DNA of 64,000 nt, from the NCBI GenBank assembly GCA_026415135.1, contig JAOAHS010000001.1:1-64000 (forward strand), in the 5' to 3' direction. Position numbers and translations under genes: made by a program. Positions 17,166-23,826 of the stretch are shown piece after piece. Origin of the DNA: Calditerrivibrio sp. GTDB taxonomy: Bacteria > Chrysiogenota > Deferribacteres > Deferribacterales > Calditerrivibrionaceae. Under the pieces are notes generated by a model, which was not told the origin of the DNA, searched no databases, and saw nothing but the letters and a program-made list of their open reading frames with translations. Numbering within the stretch: the stretch's first letter is position 1; every line of letters begins with the position of its first letter.

Positions 17166-17579
17166 TTAGTTTTGTTTTAGATACATTTCTATTCCTTCTT
17201 CTACGGTATCACTCATATATTTTGATAGATCCATTATATTTTCAAAACCGAATAGTTGGAGGGATCTTAGATATCTTAAAATTATTATACGTCTTTCATT
17301 ATAAATAGCCAGTTTCCCAAAACCTTCTTTACTTATATCAAAGATGCAGTTCATCTCTGCATTAACTGCTTTTTCTATAATTTGTGCTATTGTTTCGTGT
17401 AGAACTTTTACCGAAAAGATTATGCTATCGTCTAATGGTTCGAATAATCTTTCAAGAGATCTATTTTTCTTTTGGTAATACTTTATGAGCAGATCTTCAT
17501 CGCTTAATCTGGCTAACGTTCCGAAGTTATCAAAGGATCTGATTTTATTAGCAAGATCATTTAGATAGTTGTTCTTCAT
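17166..17579 (-). CDS. NifX-associated protein (DUF269 family)
   Basis: This 137-residue protein fits the nif-associated DUF269 family. It has LANKIRSFDNFGTLARLSDEDLL near the start (family pattern: LVRQIRA-D-YGTW-x-x-SDEELL), EGFGKLAIYNERRIIILRYLR in the middle, and LFGFENIMDLSKYMSDTVEEGIE at the end. The family is always linked to nitrogenase genes, follows nifX, and has no fully established biochemical role; a contribution to FeMo-cofactor assembly is inferred. It overlaps nifX by 23 bases with no ribosome site of its own, so translation is probably coupled. It is the last gene of nifE-nifN-nifX-DUF269. Confidence 0.85.
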   Translation of the reverse strand: MKNNYLNDLANKIRSFDNFGTLARLSDEDLLIKYYQKKNRSLERLFEPLDDSIIFSVKVLHETIAQIIEKAVNAEMNCIFDISKEGFGKLAIYNERRIIILRYLRSLQLFGFENIMDLSKYMSDTVEEGIEMYLKQN

Positions 17580-17934
17580 GGAGTATCTTTTTTAACCATA
17601 TTGGAGGATTTTTTAGATTGTTTCTCATTGCATCTATGATATCCTCGATTTTAGAGCCTTCATTGACTTTTACGGGGAAAATTTTGTTTTTGATTACTTT
17701 TGCTGCTGCTGGTCCACCTATTTGGGTGAAATAGACAATTTTGCAATCGGATATCTTTTTTATTTTTTCATCAATGGCATCAAGGTGATCCACATTTGGA
17801 TTAGCTCTGACAGTGTTTCTTGTCTCCAGAAAGCTGTAAGTATCTTCGCGGATATCATAGATATAGATCTTTTCAGCATGGCCAAAATGTTCGTTGATTG
17901 TTATACCATCATTACTACAAAATGCAACTTTCAT
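17557..17934 (-). CDS. nifX: NifX-type iron-molybdenum cofactor-binding protein
   Basis: This 125-residue protein has the dinitrogenase iron-molybdenum-cofactor domain: MKVAFCSNDGITINEHFGHAEKI with the family's HFG histidine region, then YDIREDTYSFLETR and CKIVYFTQIGGPAAAKVI. Such proteins carry NifB-cofactor or FeMo-co precursors between NifB, NifEN and apo-nitrogenase. ATG 17934 is preferred over an upstream in-frame ATG (17976) because AGGAG lies at the right spacing and the domain starts there. The gene overlaps nifN by 20 bases. Because NifB here lacks a fused NifX domain, this protein is the only cofactor carrier visible. It could be called NifY/NafY-like, but position and length favour NifX. 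Confidence 0.88.
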   Translation of the reverse strand: MKVAFCSNDGITINEHFGHAEKIYIYDIREDTYSFLETRNTVRANPNVDHLDAIDEKIKKISDCKIVYFTQIGGPAAAKVIKNKIFPVKVNEGSKIEDIIDAMRNNLKNPPIWLKKILHEEQLSK

Positions 17935-19225
17935 ATTTAACTCCTTTATAGTTTTTATAGTGATAGCTTTTTTCATCTAAGATCTTTAGGGATATATTTG
18001 CAATATCCCTTAGAAGGTGCATTGAACCTTCATAACCTACAAATTTCTTTAAATGGTACGCTATTTCGTCCTTCACAGGGAAGCCTATTTTGTAAAGATG
18101 ATTGTTGTATTTTTCTGATATCAGCTCTGCATGTGAATTTGAGATAATAATATCTGCATCCAGTGCATATTTTTCAAATGCATATAGATCCCCATGATCG
18201 TAGTTATCACCCAATAGGTTATTCAAGTCTTCCCGTTTGTAAGTGGTGATACATTTTGAAGTGCTTATACCCAGTTCTTTATTTAAAAAGTAGTATAAGG
18301 CGTATAACATATCTGGTTCTATGGCGATGGCTATCTTTACTTGTCCTAAATAGAAATGGGCATCCATCATTGTATCTATAAGTCTTTTTCTCTGATTTAC
18401 GAGATGTTTGGATGGTTTTTTACCTGATGAGATGTATAAAAAGTCTAAGAAGTCATCCATATGCGTTAGACCTAATAGGGAGGGGAATACCTTTGTTTGT
18501 ATACCATGATTCTTTAGTTTGTTTAGTATAGGAGTGGTGGAGGATCCTATCCCAATGGCAGCCAACGGCTTGTTCATAACTCTTGAATATTTTGTTCCAC
18601 CTGTGGGGAGTTTATAGTAGGAGTCGTTTATAGAGCCTAATGTTTCAGAGAGATCTGGCACAAAATATGGTTTAATACCAAAGGATTCAACGATATATTT
18701 TATTTCATCGATATCTTGGGGGGTGAGGGAGAAGTTACCTATAATGATGAGGGTGTTTTCTTCCTGGTTATTGAAGGTTATTGTTTCAAATATTTCTGAT
18801 ATTGCAAAGGCAAATCCCTTTTCGGCATCGTCGTTGAAATCATTGGTGGGGATAATAAAGATATCAATATCGTTATATTCGGGGTATTTTTTTCTAAATT
18901 CAGTTATGGATATGTTTATATCATCACCTCTTAATTGGGTTAGGGATGTGGTCAGTATACAAATACCTTTTGGTTTAGATGACTCTACAACATTCTTTAA
19001 CCCATCTACCAATTCCGAATAAGAACCCATTATTGCGGATATATTGTATACAGCTGTTGTCTGTACTGGTATGATCTCTTTGAAATGCTGAGTTAAAATG
19101 TTTTTTATAAAAGCAGTGCAACCCTGTGCTCCATGATGAAACGGTAAAAAACCATCAAAACCTAATACTGCTAATGTTGCTCCTAAAAGTTGACTCTTTT
19201 TTAATGGGTTTATTGAGATGTTCAT
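17915..19225 (-). CDS. nifN: Nitrogenase FeMo-cofactor scaffold subunit NifN
   Basis: This 436-residue NifK-like scaffold protein partners NifE to finish FeMo-cofactor before transfer to NifDK. Diagnostic stretches are LKKSQLLGATLAVLGFDGFLPFHHGAQGC, where Cys36 corresponds to the single cluster-ligand Cys of NifN, and IIPVQTTAVYNISAIMGS. There is also ILTTSLTQLRGDDI in the central domain. NifK would have three cluster cysteines and the catalytic P-cluster serine, so NifN is the better call. GGAGG precedes the start, which overlaps the nifE stop by four bases. Expression is predicted from the sigma-54 promoter ahead of nifE. Confidence 0.95.
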   Translation of the reverse strand: MNISINPLKKSQLLGATLAVLGFDGFLPFHHGAQGCTAFIKNILTQHFKEIIPVQTTAVYNISAIMGSYSELVDGLKNVVESSKPKGICILTTSLTQLRGDDINISITEFRKKYPEYNDIDIFIIPTNDFNDDAEKGFAFAISEIFETITFNNQEENTLIIIGNFSLTPQDIDEIKYIVESFGIKPYFVPDLSETLGSINDSYYKLPTGGTKYSRVMNKPLAAIGIGSSTTPILNKLKNHGIQTKVFPSLLGLTHMDDFLDFLYISSGKKPSKHLVNQRKRLIDTMMDAHFYLGQVKIAIAIEPDMLYALYYFLNKELGISTSKCITTYKREDLNNLLGDNYDHGDLYAFEKYALDADIIISNSHAELISEKYNNHLYKIGFPVKDEIAYHLKKFVGYEGSMHLLRDIANISLKILDEKSYHYKNYKGVKYESCIL

Positions 19226-20574
19226 ATATCCTCCATAAAAAGAGGTTTGTGTTTGATTGTATTCCAGATAGGAGAAAACATAGTGTTGTAAATGTCTTCT
19301 GCTAAGTCTATCATCCCTTCGTAACCTGCGTAAGCTCTCAATCTTTCCTGGTTTACATCAACGTATGGGTAACGGGCTTTCATTGAGACAAACATATTTC
19401 TGCTTCCAGCTATAAAAAGGTCTGCATCATTTTTCTTAAGAAGCTCAATTATTTTCCCACCTTCACCTTTTTCTAGTAGAATCTTTTGCTTTCCTTCAAA
19501 ATGTTTTTTTAGTTTTTCTATATCCTGTTTAGAGGATTTTCTGATACCGCTACCTATTACCTCAAAACCCAGTTCTTCAAGCTGTAATACCATTGACCAA
19601 CTTTTTACTCCTCCAGAATAGATAAATACTTTTTTATCCTGAAATAGACTTATATATTTAGAAAGTTTTGATCTTATTTCCTTTTCCTTTATTTCTATAA
19701 ATCTTTCAATTCTTTCTATGAGGTTATTATCATTTAACATCTTCCCTATGGATCTTAGAGTGTTTGAGGTTTCCCTTATGCCATAAAAAGACCCTTCCAT
19801 GTATGGGATATTGTATTTTTTGTATAGCTTTTCTGCTAAATCCATGAGCGCTCTACTACAGATAACTACAGAACATTTTGCTCTATGGGCGTATGCCACC
19901 TCATCGTAAGTGGCATCACCTGTTATCTTGCTGAGGACATTTATGCCAAGTTCTTCAAAGTATGGTAATACCCTCCAGAGTTCACCAGCTATATTATAGT
20001 CTGCTATGATGGAGATATCAAAGGGTGTCGTTTTGATAGGTTCTTTAGTTCCTATTACATATTTAAAAAGTGTTTCTCCTGCTGCTTTGTTACCATAGTT
20101 TTTGTTGCCGATATATCCAGGGCTTTCCACTGGTATAACTGGAATATTTAGAAAGTTTGACATCTCCTGACAAATCCTTTGCAGATCTTCACCGTACATA
20201 TCGGTAACACAGGTATTATATACAAAGATCGCTTTGGGAGATAGTTTTTCATAGCTTTTAATTATTGTGTTTTTCAGTTTTTCTTCTGTACCTAAGATTA
20301 TTTCAATTTCGCTTATATTAGTGGTGATGCCATATCGGTATAAGGCTCTAACGGATGATCTTGTCCCTCTGTTGTTCCAGCTACAGGTGATACATGTGGA
20401 TGTGGAGTGTATAATATGGGCTGCATCGCTTATTTGGACTAAGGTAATCATGGCTCCATCAAAGGCACAGCCTCCTACTGCGGCGCCTGGGGTCGGTTTT
20501 GTACATTTGGGTTTTGAGTCTTTCTCTTTGTTTAGATGGCAGTTTTTATTTGATTCTACTTGTATTGCGCCCAT
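19222..20574 (-). CDS. nifE: Nitrogenase FeMo-cofactor scaffold subunit NifE
   Basis: This 450-residue NifD-like scaffold protein has cluster ligands Cys36 (GGCAFDGAM), Cys61 (STSTCITCSWNNRG) and Cys122 (VYNTCVTDMYGED). GTRSS follows the second, as in NifE. NifD's cofactor-binding motifs are not seen near the end (MFSPIWNTIKHKP). NifEN receives NifB-cofactor, adds molybdenum and homocitrate, and hands FeMo-co to apo-nitrogenase. The N-terminal ~25 residues are Lys/Cys-rich. It is the first gene of its operon, with a good -24/-12 promoter and a NifA site just upstream, and is divergent from a nif-type ferredoxin gene. Confidence 0.95.
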   Translation of the reverse strand: MGAIQVESNKNCHLNKEKDSKPKCTKPTPGAAVGGCAFDGAMITLVQISDAAHIIHSTSTCITCSWNNRGTRSSVRALYRYGITTNISEIEIILGTEEKLKNTIIKSYEKLSPKAIFVYNTCVTDMYGEDLQRICQEMSNFLNIPVIPVESPGYIGNKNYGNKAAGETLFKYVIGTKEPIKTTPFDISIIADYNIAGELWRVLPYFEELGINVLSKITGDATYDEVAYAHRAKCSVVICSRALMDLAEKLYKKYNIPYMEGSFYGIRETSNTLRSIGKMLNDNNLIERIERFIEIKEKEIRSKLSKYISLFQDKKVFIYSGGVKSWSMVLQLEELGFEVIGSGIRKSSKQDIEKLKKHFEGKQKILLEKGEGGKIIELLKKNDADLFIAGSRNMFVSMKARYPYVDVNQERLRAYAGYEGMIDLAEDIYNTMFSPIWNTIKHKPLFMEDI

Positions 20575-20595
20575 ATAACACCTCGAAGTGTTTTA

Positions 20596-20611
20596 AGCAA
20601 GGGATGTGCCG
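20596..20611 (-). promoter_or_regulatory. Sigma-54 (-24/-12) promoter of nifENX
   Basis: Read on the minus strand the sequence is CGGCACATCCCTTGCT, with GG and GC exactly ten bases apart and a near-consensus TTGC box. The predicted start lies about 12 bases downstream, near 20585, just ahead of the nifE ATG at 20574. Confidence 0.85.
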
Positions 20612-20629
20612 ATGATATCGCTGATAATT

Positions 20630-20645
20630 TGTAGACTTTTATACA
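20630..20645. promoter_or_regulatory. NifA upstream activator site (TGT-N10-ACA)
   Basis: TGTAGACTTTTATACA is a perfect TGT-N10-ACA palindromic NifA site. It lies 18 bases from the nifE -24 element and 41 bases from the fdxB -24 element, so one NifA hexamer could serve both divergent promoters. This is closer than the 80-150 bases usual in proteobacteria. Confidence 0.75.
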
Positions 20646-20686
20646 AGAAAATAAACAAATTGTAACATTGTGATGTTGATTTACCG

Positions 20687-20702
20687 TGGCATAGGATTTG
20701 TA
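20687..20702 (+). promoter_or_regulatory. Probable sigma-54 promoter of fdxB
   Basis: TGGCATAGGATTTGTA has the -24 GG and correct ten-base spacing, but GT in place of GC at -12. It sits 46 bases upstream of the fdxB start and shares the NifA site with nifE. The -12 mismatch suggests a weaker promoter. Confidence 0.6.
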
Positions 20703-20732
20703 GATTGGATAATAAAAAAAGTGAGGTGTCCT

Positions 20733-20990
20733 ATGAGCTATAGAACGTATTTGACAAAAAGCGGTGGTACTTACATACCCCAATATGTTATCAGTCTTGA
20801 CAAACAAAAGTGTATTGGTTGTGGGAGATGTTTTAAGGCCTGCCCTCAGAATGTCTTTGAATTGGTGGAAGATGAAGATGAAGGTAGATCTTATATGACC
20901 TTGGGAAATGATGGGAACTGTATAGGCTGTATGGCTTGTAATAAAGCCTGTCCAAAAGGTTGTTTAACCTTTGCCCGGATAGAAACTTAG
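20733..20990 (+). CDS. fdxB: Nif-type 2[4Fe-4S] ferredoxin (ferredoxin III family)
   Basis: This 85-residue ferredoxin has two cluster-binding sets: Cys27, 30, 33, 37 (CIGCGRCFKAC) and Cys63, 66, 69, 73 (CIGCMACNKAC). An acidic insert (ELVEDEDEGRS) separates them. The N-terminal TYLTKSGGTYIPQYV is characteristic of the nif-specific ferredoxin III family, which donates electrons in nitrogen fixation or cofactor synthesis. ATG 20733 has GAGGTG upstream; an in-frame ATG at 20670 lies upstream of the predicted transcription start and is rejected. The stop overlaps the convergent nifA stop by a few bases. A likely electron donor to NifB or nitrogenase, by context. Confidence 0.9.
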   Translation: MSYRTYLTKSGGTYIPQYVISLDKQKCIGCGRCFKACPQNVFELVEDEDEGRSYMTLGNDGNCIGCMACNKACPKGCLTFARIET

Positions 20991-22582
20991 ATCTTTTTTA
21001 TTTCTATGTTTAGTTTGGAAATACGATAGTTTAGTTGACGGATGGTCATGCCGAGGTATCTGGCTGCTTTGGCCTGTACCCATCCGCATTTCTCAAGAGC
21101 TTCTAATATTAGATCTTTTTCAGAAGTCAGGACCCTTTTATGTTCTCTGATCTCTTGTTGTGATTCAGTTTCTTGGTGCTCTCTCTCTGTTGTATGAGAA
21201 GGGTACTGATTATCTACTTCAATTTGGGATATGATAACTCTACATGAGTTACACTTTAGAGCATTTTCTGTGATGATATTTGTTTTTGAATTGAAATAGG
21301 CTCTTTCTATACAGTTTTCAAGCTCCCGTATATTTCCGGGGAAGTTACATTTGAAAAGTTCATTTATGAATGTTGTGCTTAATTTTTTGTTTAATTTATA
21401 CTCTTTATTGAGCTTTGTGACGATGAAATTTGCTAACTCTGGAATATCCTCTTTCCTCTGGCGTAAAGGTGGGAGGTAGATGGTAAAAACATTTAATCTA
21501 TAGTAGAGATCTAATCTAAAGTTCCCTTTTTGTACCTCTTCGGATAAGTTTTTGTTGGTTGCCGCGATGATCCTTACATCTGCTTTAATGGTGGAGGTTC
21601 CTCCAACCCTTTCAAACTCTTTTTCTTGAATTATTCGCAGTAATTTGCTTTGTAAGCCCAAAGGCATATCACCTATTTCATCTAAGAAGAGTGTTCCACC
21701 GTTTGCTAACTCAAATTTACCTTTCTTCTGGGCTACAGCGCCGGTGAATGCACCTTTTTCATATCCAAAAATTTCACTTTCTATCAGTTCTGCAGGTATA
21801 GCTGCGCAGTTTATTGCTATAAAAGGCCCTTTAGCCCTGTCACTATTATAGTGAATGGTCTTTGCTACAACCTCTTTCCCTGTGCCACTTTCCCCAATTA
21901 ATAGCACAGGTGCTTTTGATTTTGTTACTATAGAAATCTGTTCAAATACCGTTTTCATCACCTTGCTTTTTCCCACGAGACTTTTATAGTTGTATTTGTC
22001 GATGACCTGTGTCATGAGTCTATCGTGGGATTGCTTTAAAGATTCTATCTCCTGTTGAAGAAGCTTTGTTCGTTTTAGGTAATTGCCTAACATGTTTGAT
22101 ATAATGCTCATTAGATCAAACTCTGTTTTTATGTTAATGGTTTCTGAAAGGTCTTTGTCAACAGCCAAAACCCCATATTTCTTATTCTCATTATCTTTAA
22201 TTATGACAGCATAAAAGGCTGTGTCTTCAAAATTAAAATCTCTGTGGATTTTATTTAAAAACATAGGTTCCTGACTTATATCAGGTATCATCATGGAGAT
22301 GCCCAGTTTAAAAACTCTACCGACTATGCCCTCACCAGGTTTATAGTGAATCTTTTTCAGTGTCTCTTGATCTATCCCTACTGCACCTTTTACAAACAAC
22401 AGGTCAGAGCTTTCATCGTAGATTAGGATCATCCCTCTCCTTAGTTTCATATGATCTACAAGTATATCTATGACTTTTTGGAAAGGGTTATATTTTTTTT
22501 CATCCTCCAAAAGTATTTTACTTATATTGTATACTGCTTCGAAAGCAAGCTTATAAAACCTTATTTTTTCTGTTTCTGGCAT
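20987..22582 (-). CDS. nifA: Nif-specific transcriptional activator NifA
   Basis: This 531-residue sigma-54 activator has an N-terminal GAF domain (about 20-170). The AAA+ domain (about 205-435) has Walker A GESGTGKE at 230-237, the sigma-54-contacting GAFTGA loop near 277, and TLFLDEIGDMPLGLQSKLLR. A Fis-type helix-turn-helix closes it (QAKAARYLGMTIRQLNYRI). Cysteines 412, 424, 444 and 447 form C-x11-C-x19-C-x2-C at the end of the AAA+ domain and linker. This closely matches the redox-sensing C-x11-C-x19-C-x4-C of oxygen-sensitive NifA proteins. No nifL is present. It follows nifB and a small gene in the same direction, so it is probably auto-activated from the nifB promoter. Confidence 0.95.
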   Translation of the reverse strand: MPETEKIRFYKLAFEAVYNISKILLEDEKKYNPFQKVIDILVDHMKLRRGMILIYDESSDLLFVKGAVGIDQETLKKIHYKPGEGIVGRVFKLGISMMIPDISQEPMFLNKIHRDFNFEDTAFYAVIIKDNENKKYGVLAVDKDLSETINIKTEFDLMSIISNMLGNYLKRTKLLQQEIESLKQSHDRLMTQVIDKYNYKSLVGKSKVMKTVFEQISIVTKSKAPVLLIGESGTGKEVVAKTIHYNSDRAKGPFIAINCAAIPAELIESEIFGYEKGAFTGAVAQKKGKFELANGGTLFLDEIGDMPLGLQSKLLRIIQEKEFERVGGTSTIKADVRIIAATNKNLSEEVQKGNFRLDLYYRLNVFTIYLPPLRQRKEDIPELANFIVTKLNKEYKLNKKLSTTFINELFKCNFPGNIRELENCIERAYFNSKTNIITENALKCNSCRVIISQIEVDNQYPSHTTEREHQETESQQEIREHKRVLTSEKDLILEALEKCGWVQAKAARYLGMTIRQLNYRISKLNIEIKKI

Positions 22583-22583
22583 A

Positions 22584-22850
22584 CTATCTTTTCATTATCG
22601 AGATTTCTTTTACCAAACTATCTGATTTTAACCGTTTAAAGAGGTACTTCATATCTCTAAACACAAGTATATCCTTCCCATTTATAAAACAGTAAGCCTC
22701 TCTTCCCACTTCAAGAGAACATTTGAACAGTTCGTGGGTGGGTAATAAAACAGAAATTACCCTTTTGCCACTTCTCAATGTAAGGCTTGTCATGATATCG
22801 CCTTTGTCTATTTCATCAACAATTACTTTTATAAGTGCATAACTTTTCAT
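22584..22850 (-). CDS. Small TOBE/Mop-like domain protein between nifB and nifA
   Basis: This 88-residue protein has a beta-rich pattern reminiscent of TOBE/Mop oxyanion-binding domains: IMTSLTLRSGKRVISVLLP, then SLEVGREAYCFINGKDILVFRD (family pattern: L-x-G-x-x-I-x-V...L-x-V-G-x-x-V-x-A-x-I-x-x-x-x-V). Such domains bind molybdate, which would fit a nif operon. The assignment is by eye and may be wrong. The second of two adjacent ATGs (22850) is chosen, with AGAGGT just upstream. The gene overlaps the 3' end of nifB by about 35 bases and ends one base before nifA, implying coupled translation of all three. Confidence 0.55.
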   Translation of the reverse strand: MKSYALIKVIVDEIDKGDIMTSLTLRSGKRVISVLLPTHELFKCSLEVGREAYCFINGKDILVFRDMKYLFKRLKSDSLVKEISIMKR

Positions 22851-23718
22851 CATCTACCTCTAATATTTTGTTTTCACTTATCAATCCAACCGCATCTGAT
22901 CTGCATTGCTTGCAATGTTTCATAACTTTAGATATACTACCCAGTTCAAGAGCTGAGTCGAATCTGGCTAACGTTAGCTCTTCATCTGTAGGAGGCCTTA
23001 TACCTTTTTTGGAAAACTTTGTAGAATTGTCTGCAGGGTGCATAAGGGGGATTATATTATGTATAAAGCCTCCATGTTTCTTTATCATTTTAGCTATTGA
23101 GGGTATATTAGCATCATTTATGCCAGGGATCAAAATGGTGTTTACCTTTACGATTATACCTTCTGCTGGGAGTAACTTTAATGCATTCATTTGGTTTTCT
23201 ATCAATAACTTGGCACCAGATTCCCCTTTCATTACTTTGTTTTTATACCTGATAAAGGAGTATATGAGACTGCCTATTTTTTCATCGGTAGTATTTATTG
23301 TTATAGTTACATGGTCAATTTTTAAAAAGCGTATTTCATAGATAAAATTAATGAGTTCCAATCCATTTGTACTTATACATAGCTTTATTTCGTTGTCTAT
23401 GTTTCTTATTAATTCAAATGTTTTAAAGGTTTCATAGGGATTGGCAAGGGGATCACCTGGTCCTGCTATACCGACGACAGATAGATTTTTTAGTATCTTC
23501 TTATATCTTACAAATATATCTGCGGCTTCATCTGGGCTTATTACCTTACTTGTGACACCTGGTCTAGATTCATTTACGCAGTCAAATTTTCTACTACAAT
23601 AATTACACCCTATGTTACACTCTGGTGCAACTGGTAGATGAATCCTTGCATATTTGGTGTGTGCCTTTTCACAATAGCAGGGGTGGTTTCTTATCTTTTC
23701 TCTGATTTGGTCGTTCAT
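22816..23718 (-). CDS. nifB: FeMo-cofactor biosynthesis radical SAM protein NifB (core-only form)
   Basis: This 300-residue radical SAM enzyme converts paired 4Fe-4S clusters into the 8Fe-9S-C NifB-cofactor. The SAM-cluster ligands are Cys34, Cys38 and Cys41 (CNIGCNYC). Extra cysteines expected of NifB are seen in HPCYCEKAH at the N-terminus and in HCKQCRSDAVG near the end. GIAGPGDPLANPYETF and IPLMHPADNSTKF are diagnostic. It lacks the C-terminal NifX-like domain found in longer proteobacterial NifB; a separate NifX lies in the divergent operon. AGGAGG precedes the start, and an excellent -24/-12 promoter lies 23 bases upstream. Confidence 0.95.
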   Translation of the reverse strand: MNDQIREKIRNHPCYCEKAHTKYARIHLPVAPECNIGCNYCSRKFDCVNESRPGVTSKVISPDEAADIFVRYKKILKNLSVVGIAGPGDPLANPYETFKTFELIRNIDNEIKLCISTNGLELINFIYEIRFLKIDHVTITINTTDEKIGSLIYSFIRYKNKVMKGESGAKLLIENQMNALKLLPAEGIIVKVNTILIPGINDANIPSIAKMIKKHGGFIHNIIPLMHPADNSTKFSKKGIRPPTDEELTLARFDSALELGSISKVMKHCKQCRSDAVGLISENKILEVDDEKLCTYKSNC

Positions 23719-23740
23719 ATTTACCTCCTAAGGATCTTTG

Positions 23741-23756
23741 TGCAACGGTAATGCCA
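23741..23756 (-). promoter_or_regulatory. Sigma-54 (-24/-12) promoter of nifB-nifA
   Basis: On the minus strand the sequence is TGGCATTACCGTTGCA, an almost perfect TGGCAY-N5-TTGCA with exact ten-base GG/GC spacing. It lies 23 bases upstream of the nifB ATG, so the transcript leader is very short. Confidence 0.88.
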
Positions 23757-23764
23757 TTTAGTTT

Positions 23765-23780
23765 TGTAATAAATGTGACA
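23765..23780. promoter_or_regulatory. NifA upstream activator site shared by nifB and nifV
   Basis: TGTAATAAATGTGACA is a perfect TGT-N10-ACA site lying between the two divergent -24/-12 promoters, about eight bases from each. The proximity is unusual: a bound NifA would sit directly beside sigma-54 polymerase on either side. Confidence 0.72.
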
Positions 23781-23787
23781 AAAAAGA

Positions 23788-23803
23788 TGGCATTTTTGGT
23801 GCT
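23788..23803 (+). promoter_or_regulatory. Sigma-54 (-24/-12) promoter of nifV
   Basis: TGGCATTTTTGGTGCT has a consensus -24 element and GC at exactly ten-base spacing, with one change in the TTGC box (GTGC). The start would fall near 23814, just before the AGGAGG of nifV. Confidence 0.78.
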
Positions 23804-23826
23804 TTGAAAAAATTTAGGAGGTAGTC

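Noticed and set aside
20670-20732. N-terminal extension of the ferredoxin to an upstream ATG at 20670
   Set aside because: The extra codons precede the predicted sigma-54 transcription start and lack a ribosome site; ATG 20733 has GAGGTG and matches the family start.
22835-23341. 168-codon plus-strand frame opposite nifB
   Set aside because: Antisense to a confidently identified nifB; no ribosome site or family resemblance.
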